From assembly GCA_038235275.1 (NCBI GenBank), contig JBBSUC010000009.1, positions 67,521 through 131,520 of the forward strand: 64,000 nt of DNA, given 5' to 3'. Both the position numbers and the translations under genes were made by a program. Shown one piece after another: positions 41,380-49,641 of this stretch. The notes under the pieces were generated by a model, which did no database searches, was not told the origin of the DNA, and saw only the letters and a list, made by a program, of their open reading frames with translations. Each line of letters opens with the position of its first letter. Position 1 is the first letter of the stretch. Source of the stretch: Persicitalea sp038235275 (lineage in GTDB: Bacteria > Bacteroidota > Bacteroidia > Cytophagales > Spirosomataceae).

Positions 41380-42105
41380 TTAAAGGATTTCTAATAATTC
41401 TACGTCGAAGATCAGCGTCGAGTTCGGACCGATTTTAGGTCCGGCGGCGCGTTCGCCGTAAGCGAGATCGGCAGGTATGAATAGCCGAAACTTCGAGCCG
41501 ACGGGCATTAGCTTCAAAGCTTCTGTCCAGCCCGCAATCACCCGGTTGACGGGAAACTCCACAGGTTCGCCGCGTTCGACGGAACTATCAAAAACCGTTC
41601 CATCGGTTAGCGTGCCGTGGTAGTTGACCTTCACAGTCGAGGTATCGGCGGGTTTTGGGCCTTCGCCCAGCTTGATTACCTCGTATTGCAGCCCGCTGGC
41701 GGTTGTCTTGATGTTGGGGCGTTTCTTGTTTTCTTCCAAAAACTTTTTCCCCGCCGCCAGGTTGGTGTTGCCCTGGACAGAGGCTTGTTTCTGGAAATAT
41801 TCGCCGATGTACTGGTTGGCCTCTTCGGGACTCAGTTCGGTGTCCTGCTCCTTCAAAGTTTCATTAATTGCTTTCAGCAATAAATCGGTATTGACGTTTG
41901 ACAGACCCTGCTGCTTCAGCGAAGCCCCTACACTCAGCCCGATGGAATAGGCAACGGAGTCGAGTGCCGTTTTGAGGGATTTGGGTGCGGTAGCCACCGT
42001 AGCGGCTTCTTTTTTAACGACTTTAGGGGTTTGGGCAAAAGCTTGGGTGGATACGAAGGCGGCACAAATCATAAGAGAGGCCAGTGATTTCAGGTTGCGG
42101 TACAT
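41380..42105 (-). CDS. FKBP-type peptidyl-prolyl cis-trans isomerase (FkpA-like)
   Basis: A 241-residue exported foldase. A signal peptide (to about VSTQAFAQ) is followed by the FkpA-type N-terminal dimerisation helix region (SVAYSIGLSVGASLKQQGL...LSPEEANQYIGEYFQKQ). The FKBP domain comes next (VKVNYHGTLTDGTVFDSSVERGEP, GWTEALKLMPVGSKFRLFIPADLAYGERAAG, LIFDVELLEI). It catalyses proline isomerisation in the periplasm. It is upstream of and probably co-transcribed with the tail protease, and divergent from atpA. Confidence 0.93.
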   Translation of the reverse strand: MYRNLKSLASLMICAAFVSTQAFAQTPKVVKKEAATVATAPKSLKTALDSVAYSIGLSVGASLKQQGLSNVNTDLLLKAINETLKEQDTELSPEEANQYIGEYFQKQASVQGNTNLAAGKKFLEENKKRPNIKTTASGLQYEVIKLGEGPKPADTSTVKVNYHGTLTDGTVFDSSVERGEPVEFPVNRVIAGWTEALKLMPVGSKFRLFIPADLAYGERAAGPKIGPNSTLIFDVELLEIL

Positions 42106-42332
42106 TCGGTTTTAAAGGAACTGGTAAGTATATTATTTTGAAAAGACGGTAAAGAAACGAAAGCATTCCGCTAATAAACACAATTCCACCCGGAAAAAGT
42201 TTGGAAGTCATGACCCTAAAGATACGCACACTATTCCCGAACCTACCCGGCTGTACCTGACTCAACCTTGGAATAGTATAATTTCGGGCGGGGAGTTTTT
42301 TAGTCCATATCAAAATATTAACAAAAAAATCG

Positions 42333-42340
42333 TATTTTTG
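42333..42340 (+). promoter_or_regulatory. atpA -7 promoter element
   Basis: TATTTTTG matches TAnnTTTG exactly, 57 bases before the atpA ATG, in an A/T-rich region. No clear TTG is found 19-21 bases upstream, so only the -7 half is supported. Confidence 0.45.
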
Positions 42341-42397
42341 CGGCTGTTTTTGAAAGAGCAACAACCTCAACTCCCAAATCTAGTAAATATACATCAT

Positions 42398-43975
42398 ATG
42401 GTATCTGTAAGACCGGACGAAGTTTCAGCCATCCTGCGCGAGCAACTTGCGGGTTCGAAATCGGAGGCGGAACTCGAAGAAGTCGGTACGGTGCTGCAGG
42501 TCGGCGACGGCGTGGCGCGTATCTACGGCCTTTCCAAAGTACAAGCCGGCGAACTGCTGGTGTTTGAAAACGGCCTGAAGGCCCTCGTGCTTAACCTCGA
42601 AGAAGACAACGTCGGCGCAGTACTGCTGGGCGAGTCCAGCGAAATTAAGGAGGGTGACACCGTCAAGCGCACCAACGAAATCGCCTCCATCCAGGTGGGC
42701 GAAGGCATCACGGGCCGCGTGGTCAACACCCTGGCCGAACCCATCGACGGTCTCGGCCCCATCCAGGGCGAGTTGTTCGAAATGCCGCTGGAGCGCAAAG
42801 CCCCCGGCGTAATCTTCCGCCAGCCCGTTACAGAGCCTCTTCAAACGGGCATCAAGGCCATCGACGCCATGATCCCCATCGGCCGCGGTCAGCGCGAGCT
42901 GGTCATCGGCGATCGACAAACTGGCAAGACGGCGGTTTGTATCGATACCATCATCAACCAAAAGGAATTCTACGACAAGGGCGAGCCGGTCTATTGCATC
43001 TATGTGGCCTGCGGTCAAAAAGCCTCCACCATTAAGCTGATCGAAGCCACCCTGCGTCGCTACGGCGCGATGGACTACACGGTCATCGTGGCTGCTGGTG
43101 CCGCCGATCCTACCCCGATGCAGTTTTTTGCGCCCTTCACGGGAGCCGCCATCGGTGAGTACTTCCGCGACACGGGACGTCCCGCGCTGGTGGTTTACGA
43201 CGACCTTTCCAAGCAAGCCGTATCGTACCGCGAGGTATCGCTGCTGCTGCGCCGCCCACCCGGACGCGAAGCGTATCCCGGCGATGTTTTCTACCTGCAC
43301 AGCCGCCTGTTGGAGCGGGCCGCCAAAATCGTGAACGACGATGCGATTGCCCAAAATATGAACGATCTGCCCCCTTCGCTGAAAGGCAAGGTGAAAGGTG
43401 GCGGTTCGTTGACGGCCCTGCCGATCATCGAAACTCAGGCGGGCGACGTGTCGGCCTATATCCCCACCAACGTAATTTCGATTACCGACGGACAGATTTT
43501 CCTGGAAACGAACCTGTTCAACTCCGGCATCCGGCCCGCCATCAACGTGGGTATCTCGGTGTCGCGGGTGGGAGGTAACGCCCAGATCAAGTCCATGAAA
43601 AAGGTAGCGGGTACATTGAAACTCGACCAGGCGCAGTTCCGCGAACTGGAAGCCTTCGCCAAGTTCGGCTCCGACCTCGACGCCGCCACGCAGTTGGCCA
43701 TCGACCGCGGACAACGCAACCAGGAAGTCCTGAAGCAGCCGCAATACAGCCCCGTTCCCGTAGAACAGCAGGTAGCAATCATCTACGCTTCCACCAAAGG
43801 ACTCATCGACAAAGTGCCCGTCGACCGCGTAAAGGAATTCCAGGAAGACTACCTCACGGTTCTCTCCGGCCAATACGCCGACACTATGAGCGCCTTCCGC
43901 GCTGGCAAATTCGACGACACGCTCACGGCCGTGCTGGAGAAGGTAGCGAAGGAAATCGCGGCGAAATACATCTAA
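42398..43975 (+). CDS. atpA: ATP synthase F1 subunit alpha
   Basis: The non-catalytic nucleotide-binding subunit of F1, 525 residues. It has an N-terminal beta-barrel (VGTVLQVGDGVARIYGL), a P-loop GDRQTGKTAV, the GAADPTPMQFFAPFTG and YDDLSKQAVSYREVSLLLRRPPGREAYPGD blocks, and a C-terminal helical domain. The ATG at 42398 gives the conserved MVSVRPDEVSAILREQL start. It is followed by atpG, but atpH/F/E/B are not upstream; the upstream genes are the divergent FKBP and tail protease. The ATP synthase genes are therefore split in this genome. Confidence 0.98.
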   Translation: MVSVRPDEVSAILREQLAGSKSEAELEEVGTVLQVGDGVARIYGLSKVQAGELLVFENGLKALVLNLEEDNVGAVLLGESSEIKEGDTVKRTNEIASIQVGEGITGRVVNTLAEPIDGLGPIQGELFEMPLERKAPGVIFRQPVTEPLQTGIKAIDAMIPIGRGQRELVIGDRQTGKTAVCIDTIINQKEFYDKGEPVYCIYVACGQKASTIKLIEATLRRYGAMDYTVIVAAGAADPTPMQFFAPFTGAAIGEYFRDTGRPALVVYDDLSKQAVSYREVSLLLRRPPGREAYPGDVFYLHSRLLERAAKIVNDDAIAQNMNDLPPSLKGKVKGGGSLTALPIIETQAGDVSAYIPTNVISITDGQIFLETNLFNSGIRPAINVGISVSRVGGNAQIKSMKKVAGTLKLDQAQFRELEAFAKFGSDLDAATQLAIDRGQRNQEVLKQPQYSPVPVEQQVAIIYASTKGLIDKVPVDRVKEFQEDYLTVLSGQYADTMSAFRAGKFDDTLTAVLEKVAKEIAAKYI

Positions 43976-43992
43976 TGTTTTGAATGAGTGAG

Positions 43993-44040
43993 TGATAGAA
44001 TGATAGAATAAAGGGCATTGCCTATTCTATCATTCTATCA
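43993..44040 (+). promoter_or_regulatory. Perfect 18-bp hairpin between atpA and atpG
   Basis: TGATAGAATGATAGAATA (43993-44010) is repeated exactly in inverted orientation at 44023-44040 with a 12-base loop. The stem is mostly A-U, with no T-tract directly after it, so it is not a strong terminator. It may act as a processing or attenuation signal adjusting the 3:1 alpha:gamma ratio. It contains the heptamer GAATGAT, which also appears as a tandem array at 56441. Confidence 0.6.
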
Positions 44041-44056
44041 TTCAAAATTAATACGG

Positions 44057-44938
44057 ATGGCTAACTTAAAAGAAGTACGTAACCGCATTGTGTCGGTTAG
44101 TTCGACCCAGCAGATCACCCGCGCCATGAAAATGGTGTCGGCGGCGAAGCTGCGGCGGGCGCAGGATAATATCATTCAGATGCGACCCTACGCCCAGAAA
44201 TTGGGCGAAATGCTGGCGACGGTGTCGTCCGGCAGCGAGACGGGTTCCGATAGTCCGTACGGGCAGGCGCGTCCGGTGGAAAAGGTGCTTTTGATTCTGG
44301 TCACTTCTGACCGGGGCTTGTGCGGCGCGTTCAACAACAATGTCATTAAGGCCGCGATGGCGCACACTGCGGCTAACTACGCCGATTTGGCGCGGCAGGG
44401 CAAGGTGGAAGTGCTGGCGATTGGCAAGAAAGGGGCCGAGGGAATGATACGCCGGGGCTTTGAAGTGAACGCCGCTTATCAGCATATTTTTAGCCAACTC
44501 AGTTTTGTGGGTGTAAAGGAAGCCGCTGAGGCAGTGATGGCGATGTTTGCCGAGGGCAAGTACGACCGCGTGGATTTGATTTTCAACGAATTCAAGAACG
44601 TCGCAACCCAAATCATCCGCACGGAACAGTTTCTGCCCATCGCCGCCGATCCGGCCAACGGACAGGGCGGACGCCCCAACATCAACTACATTTTCGAGCC
44701 GGACGAGGAGGAAATCGTCAACGAACTGATCCCCAAGTCGCTCAAAATCCAATTGTACCGCGCGGTGCTGGAATCCAATGCTTCGGAACACGGAGCCAGG
44801 ATGACCGCGATGGACAAAGCCACCGAAAACGCGCAGGAACTGTTGAAAGACCTGAAGCTCGTTTATAACCGGACGCGGCAGGCGGCAATCACCAAGGAAA
44901 TTCTGGAAATTGTGGGCGGCGCGGAAGCCCTGTCCTAA
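44057..44938 (+). CDS. atpG: ATP synthase F1 subunit gamma
   Basis: The central rotor stalk of F1, 293 residues. The N-terminal coiled-coil helix MANLKEVRNRIVSVSSTQQITRAMKMVSAAKLRRAQ and the C-terminal helix RMTAMDKATENAQELLKDLKLVYNRTRQAAITKEILEIVGGAEAL are diagnostic. The middle domain contains LVTSDRGLCGAFN. The ATG at 44057 fits the family N-terminus; a farther in-frame start runs through the intergenic hairpin. A terminator follows at 44964. Confidence 0.97.
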   Translation: MANLKEVRNRIVSVSSTQQITRAMKMVSAAKLRRAQDNIIQMRPYAQKLGEMLATVSSGSETGSDSPYGQARPVEKVLLILVTSDRGLCGAFNNNVIKAAMAHTAANYADLARQGKVEVLAIGKKGAEGMIRRGFEVNAAYQHIFSQLSFVGVKEAAEAVMAMFAEGKYDRVDLIFNEFKNVATQIIRTEQFLPIAADPANGQGGRPNINYIFEPDEEEIVNELIPKSLKIQLYRAVLESNASEHGARMTAMDKATENAQELLKDLKLVYNRTRQAAITKEILEIVGGAEALS

Positions 44939-44961
44939 AACCGATCTTTTTACTCTCCTCT

Positions 44962-46239
44962 TTAAAGGGAAGCGGCCGCTGGGGTTGCTTCCCTTTTTTT
45001 GGTCAAAAGCGAGTCGATATCCTTACTCAGTTGTCGGGCCACCCGCTCGTAAACCACCGGAGCCGGATGCGCGTCGTCGAAGGGCAGCATATTTTCCTTG
45101 ATCGACATCAGTTTGGAATAATCTAGCAATTTGATGTTTGCTTTTTCAAAAAGCTGTCTGGTTTCTGGGGAAATGGGATTTCCGGGAAAAATCACGACGA
45201 AAAAGTGGTCGTTCCCGAAGTGGGAAACGTATTCCTCCTGTGTCTTTTTGATGATTTTGACCAGCCACTCGTAGTGCGCGGCAGTGTGGACGCGCGGGTA
45301 GCTCCATTTCAATAGCTGGCGGATGCCCGTCGGCTGAAAATGGAGGATCGACTGGGTATAAACGCGGCGCTGGTCGGCAAACACGCCGTTGGTCATCATC
45401 GTCTCTTCGTTTAGGTAGGGGAATCTCCCCTTCGTCATGTCGATCCAGCGGGTGGCTGGGATTACCCGGTCGAGGTGGTCGTCAATAAGTGTGAATACCG
45501 CGAAGCCGTCTTTTTGGGGAATTTGCCGTTCCAGTTGCTGCTGCTGCAAGCGGGCTAAAGCGTGCAGTGGTGAGTAGGCCAGAAAGCCGTAATTGTAGGC
45601 CCGGTAGCCGGGCGAATCGGCCTGAAAGTAATAGGGAAGCGTTTGGTTGTCGGAAACGCCGTCGCCGTAGGTGTAGGAACAACCCAGGAACATGGCGTAG
45701 CGGGTACGGGGTAGAGTGTCGCTCAGCGGCGTCTTCCGCCGCCCCAACGAGTCAGTCGAAATGCTGACCGTACTATAACGCTTTCCTTTGTATATCGGCG
45801 CCCAGTCGATGTGCCAGTTGGGCTTCGCCGCCACGCCCAGGGTATCGCTGAAAACCGACGGCTCGGTGTGATCAGGCCGCAGAAAAGGTTGCGACGGAGC
45901 GGCCACCGTGGGTTTGGGTTGGTTGCGATTGACCAGCCAAAGACTTAGTTTTTCCAAACCAAACAACAGCAATCCGGTTATCAGTAGGGTACTTATCGTT
46001 CCTTTTACGAAACCGGAGCCGTACATTAGTCCATAAAACAGAAAACTAACTCCCGATAGAATTACCAGCATTTTGAAAGTAGTGCGAACCACGTCCCGGT
46101 CGCGCCAAATACCGTCAGCGTTGCCATACACAAATTCAAAGGCCAAAATAGCCAGCGAGGCCAATAACAGAACTACAAATAGGATGGCTACAATGGCGAG
46201 AAAACGAAGCTGTCCCCAATTTTTTTTTCTCGACCTCAA
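44962..46239 (-). CDS. SGNH/GDSL-like hydrolase with N-terminal membrane helices
   Basis: A 425-residue protein with about three N-terminal membrane helices (residues 12-36, 50-70 and 75-97) and a C-terminal SGNH-like domain. Block I is FLGCSYTYGDGVSDNQT, with Ser as nucleophile, and the catalytic block V is FDDAHPAPVVYERVA (Asp-x2-His). The acceptor is unknown; such membrane SGNH proteins often deacylate or transfer acyl groups on glycans. The C-terminus overlaps the atpG terminator. Confidence 0.75.
   Translation of the reverse strand: MRSRKKNWGQLRFLAIVAILFVVLLLASLAILAFEFVYGNADGIWRDRDVVRTTFKMLVILSGVSFLFYGLMYGSGFVKGTISTLLITGLLLFGLEKLSLWLVNRNQPKPTVAAPSQPFLRPDHTEPSVFSDTLGVAAKPNWHIDWAPIYKGKRYSTVSISTDSLGRRKTPLSDTLPRTRYAMFLGCSYTYGDGVSDNQTLPYYFQADSPGYRAYNYGFLAYSPLHALARLQQQQLERQIPQKDGFAVFTLIDDHLDRVIPATRWIDMTKGRFPYLNEETMMTNGVFADQRRVYTQSILHFQPTGIRQLLKWSYPRVHTAAHYEWLVKIIKKTQEEYVSHFGNDHFFVVIFPGNPISPETRQLFEKANIKLLDYSKLMSIKENMLPFDDAHPAPVVYERVARQLSKDIDSLLTKKREATPAAASL
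44964..45000 (+). terminator. atpG terminator, inside the end of a convergent gene
   Basis: AAAGGGAAGC (44964-44973) pairs with GCTTCCCTTT (44987-44996), with a 13-base loop, followed by T7 to base 45000. It is a good rho-independent terminator for the atp transcript, but lies within the last codons of the convergent SGNH-like gene. Confidence 0.7.
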
Positions 46240-46407
46240 TGCGAAAGTTAGTTGAAGGTTTGTCCTTGAATTTCATTTCAAAGCTTAGCTTTGACAAAAA
46301 GCGCTTTGATACTTGCCTTGTCGGCAAAGATAACCATCTGACCAACACCCGCGCTATTTTCTCATCAAGTATTAAGAACGGGGGTAACTAAGTCTGACCG
46401 CTTGTAC

Positions 46408-46415
46408 TATATTTG
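46408..46415 (+). promoter_or_regulatory. Putative -7 element TATATTTG
   Basis: An exact TAnnTTTG match 63 bases before the ATG at 46479. No good TTG is found at the normal spacing. Confidence 0.4.
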
Positions 46416-46478
46416 TCTCCTTTTACGTTTTCAACCGTTTATTTCACCATTCTTATTCATCAAAAAACAATCCAAATC

Positions 46479-47207
46479 ATGCGCAATCAATTATTCACTA
46501 AATTTCTGGGACTATTCGCATTCGTGCTGATCCTGCATACGGCTCAGGCCCAGACGGTGGAAGAGGTCATCGACAAGCATATTGCCGCTATGGGCGGCGA
46601 TAAGTACACCGGCATCAAGGGCGTAAAGATGGAATCGACGGCCCAAATCATGGGTATGGATTTGCCTTCGACCACCACTATCGTGCAGGGACGCGGTATG
46701 CGCAGCGAGACGACAGTGCAGGGTTCGGCCATCGTGCAGGCCATCGACGGCGAAAAGGGCTGGATGATTAACCCAATGACGGGCCAAACCGGGGCCACGG
46801 AATTGCCCGCCGATCAGGTGAAAATGTCCGCCGGACAGTTGGATCTGACCGGGCTGTACAATTACAAGGCCAAAGGCCACAAGGCCGAGTTAATGGGCGA
46901 AGAAAAAATCGAGGGCGCGCCCGTGTACGTGGTGAAGGTCGATATGGCCAACGGTGCCACGGCCACGCACTACATTTCTAAGGACACTTACTATATCCTC
47001 AAATCGGTCATCAACACTGAAGTACAGGGACAAGCGGTGGAAGTGAAAACTAACTTCTCCAACTTCAAGCAGGTGGACGGTGTGACGTTCCCCTTCACGA
47101 CCGAGATCGAGTCGCCCGCCATGCCCGGCGTGATGACGATGATGGTCAACAGCGTGCAGGTGAACCCAACCGTGGACGAGAGTATTTTTGCGATGCCGAA
47201 GAACTAG
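46479..47207 (+). CDS. Exported LolA/outer-membrane-lipoprotein-sorting-like protein
   Basis: A 242-residue exported protein (signal peptide to ILHTAQAQ) starting its mature part TVEEVIDKHIAAMGG. This is a common N-terminus of Bacteroidota proteins with the LolA/LolB half-barrel fold (repeated amphipathic strands such as VKMESTAQIMGMDLPSTTTIVQ and VYVVKVDMANGATATHYISKD). It probably carries a lipophilic ligand in the periplasm, but is too diverged to call a true LolA. It stands alone with a promoter element and a terminator. Confidence 0.75.
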   Translation: MRNQLFTKFLGLFAFVLILHTAQAQTVEEVIDKHIAAMGGDKYTGIKGVKMESTAQIMGMDLPSTTTIVQGRGMRSETTVQGSAIVQAIDGEKGWMINPMTGQTGATELPADQVKMSAGQLDLTGLYNYKAKGHKAELMGEEKIEGAPVYVVKVDMANGATATHYISKDTYYILKSVINTEVQGQAVEVKTNFSNFKQVDGVTFPFTTEIESPAMPGVMTMMVNSVQVNPTVDESIFAMPKN

Positions 47208-47246
47208 GTCTTTCCGCCCGGCGCGGCCGGTTCGTTTTTTGTAGAA

Positions 47247-47277
47247 AGCCGCTTGCCTTTGGGTGGGCGGCTCTTTT
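47247..47277 (+). terminator. Rho-independent terminator
   Basis: AGCCGC (47247-47252) pairs with GCGGCT (47267-47272) and is followed by CTTTTT. It lies 40 bases after the stop of the LolA-like gene. Confidence 0.65.
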
Positions 47278-47487
47278 TATAGAAAAAATTCCCCATTTAA
47301 GGTTGGGCTTGAAAGGACAATTGGAAAAACAGATTAATTATCACCGCTATTAAATTATTCAAATTCAGATAATTATATCTTATTAGCCTTTTAATTTGAA
47401 CGCTGAACTTAGAACTTTGAACCGATACGGAACAATTCTTTCACTGCCAATTTCAAATAGCAATCATTTACTTAAACCACTACAACT

Positions 47488-47664
47488 ATGGCACGCGAAA
47501 GAGGAGAACCCGCAATACCCGCTACCGGAAAAGAAATTTTGGAGCCACCCGTTTATCCGTCATTCCCCAAAAATACCCCGAAGAACACGCCACCGACCGA
47601 AGACACCGAAGGCGTTCCTACCAAGGTACCCAATCGCGATACCGACCGCGAAGCGGGAGAGTGA
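47488..47664 (+). CDS. Small proline-rich hydrophilic protein, 58 aa
   Basis: ATG at 47488 opens a 58-codon frame ending in TGA at 47662-47664. The product starts MARERGEPAIPATGKEILEPP and is rich in Pro, Thr, Glu and Lys, with SFPKNTPKNTPPTEDTEG in the middle. It has no hydrophobic segment and is probably disordered. A strong terminator follows at 47687-47724, which supports a real transcription unit. I do not recognise a family; small Pro/Thr/Glu-rich proteins of this kind appear in Cytophagales genomes but have no known role. Confidence 0.55.
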   Translation: MARERGEPAIPATGKEILEPPVYPSFPKNTPKNTPPTEDTEGVPTKVPNRDTDREAGE

Positions 47665-47686
47665 CCCCATCTGCTTTACACACACC

Positions 47687-47724
47687 TAAGCCCGCTGCGA
47701 ACCTGCATCGGGCTTATTTTTTTT
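47687..47724 (+). terminator. Strong rho-independent terminator
   Basis: TAAGCCCG (47687-47694) pairs with CGGGCTTA (47709-47716), a 14-base loop separates them, and a run of T's continues to 47724. It ends the transcript of the 58-residue protein. Confidence 0.75.
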
Positions 47725-47748
47725 CATTGGGAAACTTCTTTTGAAAAA

Positions 47749-47766
47749 TTGATGTATGTACATCAA
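47749..47766 (+). promoter_or_regulatory. Candidate MarR-type operator upstream of yceI
   Basis: TTGATGTATGTACATCAA has perfect 8-bp arms with a 2-bp centre and lies 36 bases before the YceI-family start codon, where a repressor would block the promoter. MarR-family regulators use sites of this size and symmetry, including TTGATG/CATCAA half sites. No MarR gene is in the window. Confidence 0.55.
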
Positions 47767-47801
47767 TTGTAATTACTCCAAAACTAATATTTAAAAAAAT
47801 C

Positions 47802-48344
47802 ATGGAAACAGCAACCAAAACTGTCTGGAACATCGACCCTACCCACTCGGAAATTCAATTCAAAGTAAAACACCTGGTCATCTCGACCGTCACAGGCCAC
47901 TTTCGGGAATTCGAAGGGACTGTGGAAACAGAAGGCGATAATTTCAGTACGGCAGAGATCAAGTTTAGTGCCAGCACGGCCAGCGTAGACACCAACCAGG
48001 AACAACGCGACGAACACCTGCGGGGAGAAGATTTTTTCAATTCAGAAAAATTTCCGAAAATGACTTTCGAATCCACCGATGTCAAGAAAGTCGGAGACGA
48101 CGATTACATCATTACCGGTGACCTCACGATCAAAAGCACAACTAAATCCGTTGAACTGAAAGCCGAACACGGTGGCTACATGACCGACTTTTACGGCAAC
48201 TACAAGGCGGGATTTGAGGTGACGGGTAAGATCAACCGTAAGGATTTTGATCTGGTGTGGAACGGTGTCACCGAGGCGGGCGGCATTGTAGTGAGCGACG
48301 ATGTAAAGCTTGCATTCAATATTCAGGTGGCGAAGCAAGCCTAA
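47802..48344 (+). CDS. YceI family protein
   Basis: A 180-residue lipocalin-like beta-barrel. The start WNIDPTHSEIQFKVKHLVISTVTGHFREFEGTVE is the YceI N-terminal block; KFPKMTFESTDVKK and LTIKSTTKSVELKAE follow. No signal peptide is present (it begins METATKTVWNID), so unlike E. coli YceI it is probably cytoplasmic. The family binds isoprenoid or other lipid-like ligands. It has a palindromic operator upstream and a terminator downstream (48375-48420), so it stands as its own regulated unit. Confidence 0.9.
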   Translation: METATKTVWNIDPTHSEIQFKVKHLVISTVTGHFREFEGTVETEGDNFSTAEIKFSASTASVDTNQEQRDEHLRGEDFFNSEKFPKMTFESTDVKKVGDDDYIITGDLTIKSTTKSVELKAEHGGYMTDFYGNYKAGFEVTGKINRKDFDLVWNGVTEAGGIVVSDDVKLAFNIQVAKQA

Positions 48345-48374
48345 CTTATTCTGGTTCTGGATTTTCTGCTTTGG

Positions 48375-48420
48375 AATGGGGGAGAGATGAATGGTAACAT
48401 TCTCTCTCACCCATTTTTTT
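48375..48420 (+). terminator. Terminator after yceI-like gene
   Basis: AATGGGGGAGAGA (48375-48387) pairs with TCTCTCTCACCCATT (ending 48415, one bulge), followed by a run of T's to 48420. Confidence 0.65.
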
Positions 48421-48497
48421 GTGTAGCTCTTTGCCGCGTCAACTGTAAGCTAGTGTAATTATTTATTAGTAATATTGCCGAAAAAACGATTTTATCC

Positions 48498-49493
48498 TTG
48501 ATAATTGAAACGCGTGCCTACGCCCGGGCCGGGCTTTTGGGTAACCCTTCGGATGGGTTTTTCGGCAAGACGATTTCGGTTTCGGTGCGTAACTTCGGCA
48601 CCTCCATTTCGCTCTACGAATCGCCCGAACTGGACATTGAACCGCAGCCGCAGGACAGTAGCACTTTCAAGAGTATTTACCACCTGCGCGACTCGGTGAG
48701 TATGCTGGGCTACAACGGCGGCATTCCGCTCATCAAGGCGGGTATCAAAAAATTTGCCGAGTACTGCGAACTGCACGACATCCGGCTGCCTAACCGTAAC
48801 TTCACGGTACGCTACCGCTCGTCGATTCCCCGGCAGGTGGGCATGTCGGGTTCCAGCGCCATTATAGTGGCGCTATTTCGGGCGTTGATCCAGTTTTACA
48901 AAGTGGAAATCCCGCTGGAACATCTGCCGCAACTCGTGCTGAACGCCGAGACCGAGGAGTTAGGCATCGCGGCGGGTTTGCAGGATCGTGTCATTCAGTG
49001 TTACGAAGGCTGCGTGTATATGGACTTTGACAAAACCCTCATCGCGGAGCAGGGCTACGGTCACTACGAGCGGCTGAATCCCAATCTTTTACCCAGACTC
49101 TACGTCGCTTACAACACCCAACTGAGCAAAGTGTCGGGCAAAGTCCACAGCGATGTCCGCGCCCGTTTCAACCGGGGCGAGGCCGAGGTGAAGGATGTGC
49201 TCAACCAAATTGCCCAACGTGCCGCGGAAGGACGCACCGCCCTGCTGGACAACCGTCCCGACGATCTGCACGAACTGGTGAACCAGAACTTTGACCTCCG
49301 CTGCCAAATTTATAACGTGACAGATTCCAACAAGCAATTGGTCGCTGCCGCCCGTAACTGCGGTGCCTCGGCCAAATTTGCCGGATCGGGCGGTACCATC
49401 ATTGGCACCTACCGCGACGACGATATGCTCAACCGCCTGTTCGTAGAACTGAAAAAGCACAACGCGCGGGTAGTGAAGCCGTTTGTGGTATAG
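48498..49493 (+). CDS. GHMP-family sugar kinase (glucuronokinase-like)
   Basis: A 331-residue GHMP kinase. The ATP loop is IPRQVGMSGSSAIIVALFRAL and motif 3 is GASAKFAGSGGTIIGTYR; the N-terminus RAYARAGLLGNPSDGFFGKTISV fits substrate-binding strand 1. The start is TTG at 48498, as no ATG occurs before residue 68. The next gene is a UTP-glucose-1-phosphate uridylyltransferase-like enzyme. A kinase making a sugar-1-phosphate followed by a UDP-sugar pyrophosphorylase suggests a salvage route, for example glucuronate to UDP-glucuronate. A heptose kinase is an alternative. Confidence 0.82.
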   Translation: MIIETRAYARAGLLGNPSDGFFGKTISVSVRNFGTSISLYESPELDIEPQPQDSSTFKSIYHLRDSVSMLGYNGGIPLIKAGIKKFAEYCELHDIRLPNRNFTVRYRSSIPRQVGMSGSSAIIVALFRALIQFYKVEIPLEHLPQLVLNAETEELGIAAGLQDRVIQCYEGCVYMDFDKTLIAEQGYGHYERLNPNLLPRLYVAYNTQLSKVSGKVHSDVRARFNRGEAEVKDVLNQIAQRAAEGRTALLDNRPDDLHELVNQNFDLRCQIYNVTDSNKQLVAAARNCGASAKFAGSGGTIIGTYRDDDMLNRLFVELKKHNARVVKPFVV

Positions 49494-49494
49494 G

Positions 49495-49636
49495 GGCGGT
49501 CGGCTTTCAGCAGTCGGCTGCTTTTGTTATCGTAAGCATTTCCTCGTCATCAAATTATTTTTTAAAAGCCGAAGACCTTCTATTTTATTCATTCACAATA
49601 CAAAGGCCGAAAGCTGACAGCCGAAAGCCGACCGCC
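49495..49636. repeat. Inverted repeat flanking the kinase/pyrophosphorylase gap
   Basis: GGCGGTCGGCTTTC (49495-49508) is exactly inverted at 49623-49636. Both ends continue in degenerate GCTTTC/GTCGGC words, the pattern of a dispersed low-complexity repeat. The right arm ends five bases before the pyrophosphorylase start, so pairing could hide its ribosome entry site. Confidence 0.6.
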
Positions 49637-49641
49637 AAAAA

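Noticed and set aside
42425..43873. A 482-codon open frame antisense to atpA
   Set aside because: atpA is certain; the antisense frame is a shadow of its codon bias.
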